NCBI GenBank assembly: GCA_945871045.1
Contig: CAMBUC010000130.1
Location: 1-6,186, forward strand
Direction: 5' to 3'
DNA length: 6,186 bases
From: an uncultured bacterium
Lineage (GTDB): Bacteria; Bacillota; Clostridia; Lachnospirales; Lachnospiraceae
Part shown: positions 1-5,356 of the stretch, piece by piece
Position numbering within the stretch: the first letter of the stretch is position 1
Layout: each line of letters begins with the position of its first letter
The notes under the pieces: generated by a model
What the model was told of the DNA's origin: nothing
The model's input: only the letters and a program-made list of their open reading frames with translations
Database searches by the model: none
Position numbers and translations under genes: made by a program

Positions 1-1453
1 TGATACGAACGATGGTGTATAAAATGTAAGGACCGGTATTTCCCTCGAAAGACGTAAAGCGGTCCACATCAAAGATATAATCTTTGGATGCCTGATTGGA
101 CAGATCCCCGTACTTCACCGCTGATAAAGCGATCTGCGCAGCGATCTTATGAGCCTCCTCATCATCCATCGTCTGATCGGTTCCCATATTTGAGACAATT
201 TTCTCATACATCTTGTCTTCTATGTCGGTGAGAAGGGTTTCCAGACGCATCACGCCACCCTGTCTGGTCTTAAAGGGCTTTCCGTCTTTGCCATTCATTG
301 TACCAAAGCCAAGGAAGCGGAGTTTGGTGTCCGCTCCGACAATACCCGTCCTCTTTGCACAACGGAATATCTGCGTAAAGTACAGTTCCTGACGCTTGTC
401 CACAACATAAATGATCTCACTGGGATTATAGGATTTCATACGCTGAACGATGGTGGCAAGATCCGTTGTGTTGTAAAGGGATGCCCCATCTGATTTTAAG
501 ATCATGCAGGGAGGGATCTCTTTTGTATCCGTCTCCTCTTTGACATCAACCACCAGAGCGCCTTCACTGATATACGCATAACCGCCGTCCTTCATGCGGC
601 GTACCATCTCCGGAATATACGGCTGTGCATCACTCTCACCTTTCCAAAGTTCAAAGGAAACATTCAACCGCTTATAATTCTTCTTCAGATCATCTACAGA
701 AACCTTGATGATATGATTCCACAACGCCTGATAGCCTCTGTTTCCATGCTGGAGATCGAAAGTAGCCTGCATTGCTTTTTCTTTATAGCGCTCATCTTCT
801 TTGGATTTCTTGCTGGCTGTAGGATAGATCTCCTCTAATTCGGAAATCGTAAAAGGCGCTTCCTTCGGATATTCTCCCACAAATCCATTATTAAAATACG
901 GAAGATCGGGTTTGCGCTGTCTTAACTCGGTAATGATCAGACCCATCTGAAGCCCCCAGTCACCCATGTGTACATCGCCGATCATGGTATTGCCGAGGAA
1001 AATTCCCATGCGCTTGATGCTCTCACCGATGACAGCGGAACGCAAATGACCTACATGAAGGGGCTTTGCAACATTGGGCCCGCCATAATCGATCATGATG
1101 GTCTGGGGCTTTGCCACACGCTCACACCCAAAACGTCTGCTCTCTTCATCCTGCTGCATATTTTTCAAATAATTTGCCAGATATTTTGTAGAAAGTTTCA
1201 GATTTAAAAAACCGGGCTTTACTGCACAAACTTCTTCAAACAGTTCATTTCCGGAAATTTTCTCTGCGATCTGCTCTGTGATCTGAATGGGCGCTTTCTT
1301 TGCCTGTTTTGCCAATGCCATTGCACCGTTACACTGGAACTCACAAAGATCGGGACGATTTGATACGGTTACGCGGGCATAACTTGTATCCAGACCGAGT
1401 TCTTCAAAAGCCCCCTCCATCGTCTGAGTGATCAGATCCAATAATTTCTTCAT
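1..1453 (-). CDS. argS: Arginyl-tRNA synthetase, C-terminus missing at window edge
   Basis: Class I aminoacyl-tRNA synthetase that charges tRNA-Arg with arginine in the cytoplasm, using ATP. The 484 complete codons visible begin MKKLLDLITQ. They contain the N-terminal ArgRS-specific domain (about residues 1-90, including the KPGFLNLKL stretch). The catalytic fold follows, with the HIGH signature as HVGH (133-136) inside DYGGPNVAKPLHVGHLRS. The GTMNGKDGKPFKTRQGG region is the ArgRS substitute for a canonical KMSKS loop, and FEGNTGPYILYTIVRI sits at the cut edge. About 100 residues, including the DALR anticodon-binding domain, should lie beyond base 1; that is inferred from the usual length of 550-590 residues. 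The ATG start has a purine-rich AGAGGAAAGGA ribosome binding site 7 bases upstream. The gene follows the small coiled-coil gene on the same strand but is separated by terminator-like hairpins, so it probably has its own transcript. No frameshift was seen. Confidence 0.97.
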   Translation of the reverse strand, partial: MKKLLDLITQTMEGAFEELGLDTSYARVTVSNRPDLCEFQCNGAMALAKQAKKAPIQITEQIAEKISGNELFEEVCAVKPGFLNLKLSTKYLANYLKNMQQDEESRRFGCERVAKPQTIMIDYGGPNVAKPLHVGHLRSAVIGESIKRMGIFLGNTMIGDVHMGDWGLQMGLIITELRQRKPDLPYFNNGFVGEYPKEAPFTISELEEIYPTASKKSKEDERYKEKAMQATFDLQHGNRGYQALWNHIIKVSVDDLKKNYKRLNVSFELWKGESDAQPYIPEMVRRMKDGGYAYISEGALVVDVKEETDTKEIPPCMILKSDGASLYNTTDLATIVQRMKSYNPSEIIYVVDKRQELYFTQIFRCAKRTGIVGADTKLRFLGFGTMNGKDGKPFKTRQGGVMRLETLLTDIEDKMYEKIVSNMGTDQTMDDEEAHKIAAQIALSAVKYGDLSNQASKDYIFDVDRFTSFEGNTGPYILYTIVRI

Positions 1454-1488
1454 ATTCGTTTCCTTTCCTCTTTCATTGTTCAACATTC

Positions 1489-1511
1489 AAAAAGGCCCTA
1501 TGGACCTTTTT
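1489..1511 (-). terminator. Intrinsic terminator hairpin between the small acidic gene and argS
   Basis: On the minus strand this reads AAAAAGGTCC, loop ATA, GGGCCTTTTT. It is a 10-bp stem with one G-U wobble, ending in five U residues in the arm. On the plus strand the same position is a C-A mismatch, so the fold is better in minus-strand RNA. It lies about 50 bases after the stop of the 131-codon gene and about 35 bases before argS. It could end the former or attenuate the latter. The spacer is too short for a T-box leader. Confidence 0.65.
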
Positions 1512-1532
1512 ATTTGTTACTTTATTACATTA

Positions 1533-1553
1533 AAAAAACACATCGCGTTTTTT
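1533..1553 (-). terminator. Weak terminator-like hairpin just after the small acidic gene
   Basis: The minus-strand RNA reads AAAAAACGC, loop GAU, GUGUUUUUU, followed by one more U. The 9-bp stem contains one G-U pair and is mostly A-U, with its U run forming the 3' arm. It begins 6 bases after the stop codon. It is weaker than the hairpin at 1489-1511, and the two look like a tandem terminator. Confidence 0.45.
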
Positions 1554-1559
1554 CATTGG

Positions 1560-1955
1560 CTATTCCTGTCCGGTACGCTCGATCAGATGCTTGAGTGCCT
1601 CATCTTTTTCTGCCAGGATTGCATTGATCCGCTCTCTTTCCTCGTCCTTTACCTGTCCCGTACCATACAGTCCGGAGTAGGCGCCCGTTGACTCATTAAA
1701 ATGACCTTCTGCCAGTAGTTTTGCTTCCTCAATCTCCTCCCGTTTACGGGCTTCATTTTCCTCCGCTTCGCGATTCAGCCGGTCTAAAATCTCCTGTGCA
1801 GAATTTATCGCTGGATCCTCTTCCGGTTCGGCAGACTCTTCTTCCGACTGATCTTCACCCAATTCGTCAGGAGTCATATAATGCACATTCCACCACTTTA
1901 CGATGCTATGCTTCATTTTTTCTTTTTTGTCGCGTTCTTCGATTAAGTCTTTCAT
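1560..1955 (-). CDS. Small acidic, coiled-coil-like hypothetical protein
   Basis: Not recognised as a member of a named family. As drawn it has 131 residues. The sequence shows a basic N-terminus (residues 1-16), a short hydrophobic/aromatic patch (SIVKWWNVHYM), a very acidic linker (about 30-50, with DQSEEESAEPEEDP), a charged helix likely to form a coiled coil (about 52-85), a Gly/Tyr-containing turn (STGAYSGLYGTG, about 90-101) and a final charged helix. No signal peptide, membrane segment or cysteine is visible, so a soluble cytoplasmic protein is expected. The start is uncertain. The first ATG (1953-1955) lacks a properly spaced ribosome binding site, because GGAGG lies 19 bases away. 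A consensus-like promoter would start transcription about at that ATG. Met14 (MKHSIVKWW, start at 1916) is a plausible alternative giving 118 residues. It is divergent from sigG, but no sporulation link can be read from the sequence. Confidence 0.72.
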   Translation of the reverse strand: MKDLIEERDKKEKMKHSIVKWWNVHYMTPDELGEDQSEEESAEPEEDPAINSAQEILDRLNREAEENEARKREEIEEAKLLAEGHFNESTGAYSGLYGTGQVKDEERERINAILAEKDEALKHLIERTGQE

Positions 1956-1961
1956 GTTCCT

Positions 1962-1990
1962 ATTATAAATGATTCCTCCAAATAATTCAA
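1962..1990 (-). promoter_or_regulatory. Candidate SigA promoter for the small acidic gene
   Basis: On the minus strand, TTGAAT (1990-1985) and a perfect TATAAT (1967-1962) are separated by exactly 17 bases. Four of six -35 bases match TTGACA. The predicted transcript start falls at about 1955, on or next to the first ATG of the gene. That argues either for a leaderless message or for a start at Met14. Confidence 0.5.
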
Positions 1991-1994
1991 CCGT

Positions 1995-2024
1995 GTATAT
2001 TTCTACTTTTTTCTGAGCAAACTT
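1995..2024 (+). promoter_or_regulatory. Candidate SigF/SigG forespore promoter of sigG
   Basis: GTATA (1995-1999) fits the SigF -35 consensus GYWTA. After exactly 15 bases comes GAGCAAACTT (2015-2024), which keeps the A, A, T and W positions and first G of the SigF -10 pattern GGNRANANTW. Read as a SigG promoter, the same -35 with an 18-base spacer meets CAAACTT (2018-2024), 5 of 7 to CATAMTA. A start near 2030 would leave a short leader before GGAGG at 2041. Transcription by SigF followed by autoregulation is the known pattern for sigG. The assignment here rests on motif matching by eye. Confidence 0.5.
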
Positions 2025-2040
2025 CTAATAGCATGTTCCC

Positions 2041-2045
2041 GGAGG
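2041..2045 (+). promoter_or_regulatory. Ribosome binding site of sigG
   Basis: GGAGG lies 9 bases upstream of the ATG at 2055. It supports that start, and the N-terminus KVEICGVNTAKLP beginning at residue 5 agrees with it. Confidence 0.8.
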
Positions 2046-2054
2046 TTCCTAGCA

Positions 2055-2831
2055 ATGTCTGCATATAAAGTTGAGATCTGCGGTGTCAACACCGCCAAAC
2101 TGCCTATACTGAAAGAAGAAGAAAAAGAAGCACTGTTTGCCCGCATCAAAGAAGGAGACCTGAACGCCAGAGAAGAATACATCAAAGGAAATCTTCGACT
2201 CGTTCTTTCCATCATCCGCCGTTTTTCCGGTCACACCGACAGCATCGATGACCTCTTTCAGATCGGTTGTATCGGCCTTATGAAATCCATTGATAATTTT
2301 GATCCTACCATGGGGGTCAAATTTTCCACCTATGCGGTTCCCATGATCATTGGCGAAGTGCGACGTTATCTTCGCGACAACAACAGCATCCGTGTTTCCC
2401 GTTCTCTTCGGGATACCGCTTATAAAGCGATCCACGCAAAAGAACTCCTTATGAACCAAACGCAGGAAGAGCCAACCATCGAACAGATCGCAGAAGTTTC
2501 CGGCCTCACAAAAGAAGAGATCGTCTATGCGCTGGATGCGATCCAAAGCCCCGTCAGCCTCTATGATCCGGTCTATACAGATGGCGGCGATACGCTCTAC
2601 GTCATGGATCAGATCGCAGATAAAAAAAATAAAGAATCCCGCTGGATCGAGTCACTCTCCTTGAGCGATGCCATGGAACGACTCGGCGAGCGGGAAAACT
2701 ATATCATTCAACTACGTTTTTTTGAGGGCAAGACGCAGATGGAGGTGGCCCAGGAAATCCATATTTCCCAGGCCCAGGTCTCCCGTCTGGAAAAATCGGC
2801 CCTCAATCATATGAAAAATTATCTGAAGTGA
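2055..2831 (+). CDS. sigG: RNA polymerase sporulation sigma factor SigG
   Basis: Sigma-70 family factor (258 residues; the Bacillus protein is 260) that directs late gene expression in the forespore after engulfment. The diagnostic N-terminus KVEICGVNTAKLP is present. Region 2 spans about residues 40-115, with DSIDDLFQIGCIGLMKSIDNF and VKFSTYAVPMIIGEVRRYLRDN, which are near-identical to known SigG. Region 3 follows (about 115-190). Region 4 ends the protein with ERENYIIQLRFFEGKTQMEVAQEI and the helix-turn-helix ISQAQVSRLEKSA. There is no pro-sequence, as expected for SigG. Unlike the usual spoIIGA-sigE-sigG order, this gene points the opposite way, is separated from sigE by a metallo-hydrolase gene and is convergent with it. 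It therefore needs its own promoter; a SigF/SigG-like one lies at 1995-2024. The residue aligning with Bacillus Asn45 (before GNLRLV) is Lys44 here. SigF was considered, but the N-terminal motif makes SigG much more likely. Confidence 0.96.
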   Translation: MSAYKVEICGVNTAKLPILKEEEKEALFARIKEGDLNAREEYIKGNLRLVLSIIRRFSGHTDSIDDLFQIGCIGLMKSIDNFDPTMGVKFSTYAVPMIIGEVRRYLRDNNSIRVSRSLRDTAYKAIHAKELLMNQTQEEPTIEQIAEVSGLTKEEIVYALDAIQSPVSLYDPVYTDGGDTLYVMDQIADKKNKESRWIESLSLSDAMERLGERENYIIQLRFFEGKTQMEVAQEIHISQAQVSRLEKSALNHMKNYLK

Positions 2832-2839
2832 TCAATACT

Positions 2840-2902
2840 TGCCGTACAGGCATTCCATCTCCGCTGCCAGGCAACAAAGTCGAAAGAATTGCCTATACGG
2901 CA
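2840..2902 (-). repeat. Three TGCC...GGCA dyads and a long-range hairpin at convergent gene ends
   Basis: Within 63 bp lie TGCC-GTACA-GGCA (2840-2852), TGCC-A-GGCA (2865-2873) and TGCC-TATAC-GGCA (2890-2902). The outer two also pair with each other over 13 positions around a 37-base loop. The single imperfect position is a G-U wobble in minus-strand RNA but a C-A mismatch on the plus strand. No U tract follows on either strand, so this is not a classical terminator. It fills most of the 82-bp gap between the 3' ends of sigG and the metallo-hydrolase gene. Confidence 0.55.
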
Positions 2903-2913
2903 CAGCAAATCTT

Positions 2914-4521
2914 CTATCTCTCCCACTTGTCACACAGGGAATTGATCTGGTCGGCAAAGCGCGCCAATTCTTTGTTGGGCAGTCCTTCGTTCTTATTGAT
3001 GACGGTGAGCAAACGCTGGCCTGCCGCCAGCAGACGTGCAAATACATTGCTGGAGGCTTTTCCTGCGGATTTAGTCTTCTTCGGAACTATCATACGACTG
3101 CCCTGCTTAATGCAGGAATTTGTAAACAGATCATAGATGTCTCCGCTGTAGGGTGCCACGGCCTCATAGCCCAGATCATTATGCAGATGCATAGCGAATT
3201 CTTCTGTCACTTTATCTTCCCCATGTACAACGAAAACCCGTTTCGGCGGATTCTTTTGGAACGCTGCCGCCCACTGGGTCAGTTTGGTCCGGTCTGCATG
3301 GCCGCTGATACCGGGCAGATTGATGATCTCTGCATGAACTTCAATCATTTCCCCAAATAATTTCACTTCCTTCGCACCGTTTAACAGTGCATGGCCAAGA
3401 GTTCCCGGCACCTGATATCCCACAAACAAGATCGTCGAATCATCGCGCCACAGGTTATGTTTCAGATGATGTCTGATCCTTCCGGCCTCACACATTCCGG
3501 AAGCCGAAATGATCACCACCGGTTTCTTTAAGAAGTTGATCTGTTTGCTGGCATTGCTGTCTACCGCAGTTTTTAGACCCGGAAATTGAATGGGGTTGAT
3601 CCCGCTTTCTACCAGCTGTAACGCTTCCTCACTAAAGCACTCCTTCACATTTTTATGAAACACATTCGTTGCCTCAATGGCCAACGGACTGTCAATGTAT
3701 ACCTCAAAATCCTCAAACTCCGGTAACAGATGTTCCGTCTTGATCCTTCTCAGAAAATAGAGCATCTCCTGAGTACGACCAACAGAAAATGCAGGAATCA
3801 CCAGATTTCCCCCTCTGATGAATGTCCGTTTGATCACTTCCGCAAGTTCGGTGGCATAATCCATGGTGAGATTGTGATCTCTGTCTCCATAGGTAGACTC
3901 CATGATCACATAATCTGCATCTTCCAAAAATGTTGGTGATTTGATGAGAGGTTTGTTCCCCTGTCCGATATCACCGGAAAAGACCATTTTTACTTCTTTC
4001 CCCTTTTCCGTCACCCACAATTCGATGGAAGAGGATCCAAGCAGATGCCCGGCATCCACAAAACGTATCTTTAATGCATCATCCACCTGTACGGTTTCCT
4101 CGTAAACACAAGGTGTAAAATGGTTCAATACCCCCTGTACATCCTCCATCGTATAAAGGGGTTCCACCTGACCGCCTCCGGAACGCTTTGCCTTTCTGTT
4201 GCGCCACTCTGCTTCAAATTCCTGAATATGGGCAGAATCTTTCAACATGATCACACACAGTTCATAAGTCGCCTGTGTACAATAGATCCTTCCCCGAAAC
4301 CCGTGGGAATATAACAGCGGAAGAAGACCGGAGTGATCGATATGTGCGTGGGTCACAAGGACCGTATCGATCGCTGCCGCATTGACCGGTATTTCCTGAT
4401 TCACATACAGATCCGGTCCCTGCTCCATACCACAATCTACCAACAGATGTTTATCCTCATACTGCAAAAAATGGCAACTTCCTGTCACTTCATGAGCCGC
4501 TCCCAAAAATTCCAATAACAT
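2914..4521 (-). CDS. Beta-CASP family metallo-beta-lactamase-fold RNA hydrolase
   Basis: Predicted zinc-dependent nuclease of 535 residues, of the COG1236/YSH1-like group related to CPSF-73. Sequence motifs are nearly complete: HAHIDH at 58-63 (metal ligands), His159 in DAGHLLGSS, Asp184 in SGDIG, and Glu208 in MESTYGDR (beta-CASP motif A). SASGMCEAGRIRHHL lies at 339-353, His408 in ISGHADR (motif B) and His433 in VVHGED (motif C). All catalytic positions appear intact, so an active enzyme is expected; the substrate is not known. Residues after about 465 form a lysine-rich linker and a short helical tail not needed for the fold. No signal peptide is visible, so it should be cytoplasmic. The ATG follows AAAGGAG by about 10 bases. 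It lies 80 bp downstream of sigE on the same strand and is convergent with sigG. A sporulation role is only suggested by position. It is not a typical RNase J, because the sequence and tail differ. Confidence 0.9.
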   Translation of the reverse strand: MLLEFLGAAHEVTGSCHFLQYEDKHLLVDCGMEQGPDLYVNQEIPVNAAAIDTVLVTHAHIDHSGLLPLLYSHGFRGRIYCTQATYELCVIMLKDSAHIQEFEAEWRNRKAKRSGGGQVEPLYTMEDVQGVLNHFTPCVYEETVQVDDALKIRFVDAGHLLGSSSIELWVTEKGKEVKMVFSGDIGQGNKPLIKSPTFLEDADYVIMESTYGDRDHNLTMDYATELAEVIKRTFIRGGNLVIPAFSVGRTQEMLYFLRRIKTEHLLPEFEDFEVYIDSPLAIEATNVFHKNVKECFSEEALQLVESGINPIQFPGLKTAVDSNASKQINFLKKPVVIISASGMCEAGRIRHHLKHNLWRDDSTILFVGYQVPGTLGHALLNGAKEVKLFGEMIEVHAEIINLPGISGHADRTKLTQWAAAFQKNPPKRVFVVHGEDKVTEEFAMHLHNDLGYEAVAPYSGDIYDLFTNSCIKQGSRMIVPKKTKSAGKASSNVFARLLAAGQRLLTVINKNEGLPNKELARFADQINSLCDKWER

Positions 4522-4544
4522 AAATATCCATCTCCTTTAATAAT

Positions 4545-4584
4545 AATAGAACTACAAAAACACCCCTGTTTTTATAGTTCTATT
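4545..4584 (-). terminator. 18-bp hairpin between sigE and the metallo-hydrolase gene
   Basis: The minus-strand RNA has arms AAUAGAACUAUAAAAACA and UGUUUUUGUAGUUCUAUU around a GGGG loop. That is 18 consecutive pairs including one G-U wobble; on the plus strand the same position is a C-A mismatch. It starts 17 bases after the sigE stop and ends about 10 bases before the next ribosome binding site. It is AU-rich and followed by UUAUUAUUAAAGG rather than a clean U run. It may terminate spoIIG transcripts partially, protect a processed 3' end, or modulate the downstream gene. Confidence 0.65.
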
Positions 4585-4609
4585 CTACCACTTTCCATCT
4601 TCTATTCAA
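4582..4609 (-). promoter_or_regulatory. Possible SigA promoter for the metallo-hydrolase gene
   Basis: On the minus strand, TTGAAT (4609-4604, overlapping the sigE stop) and TAGAAT (4587-4582) are 16 bases apart. Transcription would start near 4575, inside the 5' arm of the hairpin, so this transcript could not form the full stem. The match is moderate and the region is A/T-rich, so chance is possible. Confidence 0.33.
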
Positions 4610-5339
4610 AGCGCACAATTTCTTTTTTTAACCGTTTCATGATCTTTTTTTCCAGCCTTGAGATATAGGATTGGGAAATCCCCAGCAGGTCCGCCACTTC
4701 CTTTTGTGTCAGTTCCTTTCCGTCCGGCGTATGCAGTCCAAAACGCAGTTCGACGATCTGACGCTCCCGATCCGAAAGATGTTTGATAGCATTTCCCAAT
4801 AATTTCTTTTCCACCTCCGTTTCCAGATCCTTTGATATCATATCTTCGTCTGTGCCAAGGATATCCGACAGCAACAGTTCATTTCCATCCCAATCAACAT
4901 TCAACGGTTCATCAATGGAAACCTCCATCCGTGTCTTACTGTTTCTTCGCAAATACATAAGGATCTCATTTTCAATGCACCGCGACGCATAGGTAGCAAG
5001 TTTGATCTTTTTATCGGGATTAAATGTATTGATCGCCTTGATCAGGCCAATCGTTCCAATGGATATCAGATCCTCTACACCTACCCCGGTATTATCAAAT
5101 TTTTTCGCTATATAAACAACCAGCCGCAGATTGTGTTCGATCAATTCTTTTCGTGCCTCTGCAGAATTATCACCCATGAGAAGAATGCATTCCCGTTCTC
5201 TGTCTGCTTCCAACGGCGGAGGCAGCACCTCTGCACCTCCGATGTAATGTATCTCACGCTCTCTTTGAAACAGTATCGAGTAAAATTTTGGTATCATCTT
5301 TAGTTGGAAACGATTTGGTACATTGATCTTTATGTACAT
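4602..5339 (-). CDS. sigE: RNA polymerase sporulation sigma factor SigE precursor (pro-SigE)
   Basis: Early mother-cell sigma factor made as an inactive precursor and cleaved by SpoIIGA. The product has 245 residues from the ATG chosen here (MYIKINVPNRF). The start is set by GGGAGG 7 bases upstream; an in-frame GTG at 5354 has no such site. Residues 1 to about 31 form the pro-sequence, which is amphipathic and basic. The mature protein should begin near HYIGGAEVLPPPL by alignment with the Bacillus YYIGGSEALPPPL junction. Region 2 carries EHNLRLVVYIAKKFDNTG, EDLISIGTIGLIKAINTF and KLATYASRCIENEILMYLRR. The spacer DEPLNVDWDGNELLLSDILGTD is typical of SigE. Region 4 ends with ELTQKEVADLLGISQSYISRLEKK. 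It lies 17 bases after spoIIGA on the same strand, as one operon. No truncation or missing motif was seen. Confidence 0.97.
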   Translation of the reverse strand: MYIKINVPNRFQLKMIPKFYSILFQREREIHYIGGAEVLPPPLEADRERECILLMGDNSAEARKELIEHNLRLVVYIAKKFDNTGVGVEDLISIGTIGLIKAINTFNPDKKIKLATYASRCIENEILMYLRRNSKTRMEVSIDEPLNVDWDGNELLLSDILGTDEDMISKDLETEVEKKLLGNAIKHLSDRERQIVELRFGLHTPDGKELTQKEVADLLGISQSYISRLEKKIMKRLKKEIVRFE

Positions 5340-5346
5340 ACAAAAA

Positions 5347-5352
5347 CCTCCC
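5347..5352 (-). promoter_or_regulatory. Ribosome binding site that fixes the sigE start
   Basis: GGGAGG, 7 bases before the ATG at 5337-5339, sits in the short gap after the spoIIGA stop. It selects this ATG over the upstream in-frame GTG. The tight packing suggests that translation of the protease and its substrate is linked. Confidence 0.8.
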
Positions 5353-5356
5353 ACAT

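Noticed and set aside
1247..1258. Perfect 12-bp palindrome ATTTCCGGAAAT
   Set aside because: It lies within the argS coding sequence, encodes a normal ArgRS segment (KISGNELF) and is likely chance.
1454..1559. T-box riboswitch upstream of argS
   Set aside because: The gap is only 106 bases. It lacks the AGGGTGGNACCGCG-type T-box sequence, and the hairpins there look like simple terminators.
2049..2546. Open frame of 165 codons on the minus strand inside sigG
   Set aside because: It lies antisense to a strongly recognised sigma factor, encodes repeated phenylalanine from AAG/GAA-rich codons of SigG, and has no ribosome binding site. It is a shadow frame.
2839..3360. Open frame of 173 codons on the plus strand inside the metallo-hydrolase gene
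   Set aside because: It is antisense to the conserved beta-CASP domain, has no recognisable domain and no ribosome binding site.
5340..5354. Upstream in-frame GTG start for sigE at 5354
   Set aside because: It lacks a ribosome binding site and would include the GGGAGG site of the ATG at 5339 within the coding region, almost touching the spoIIGA stop.
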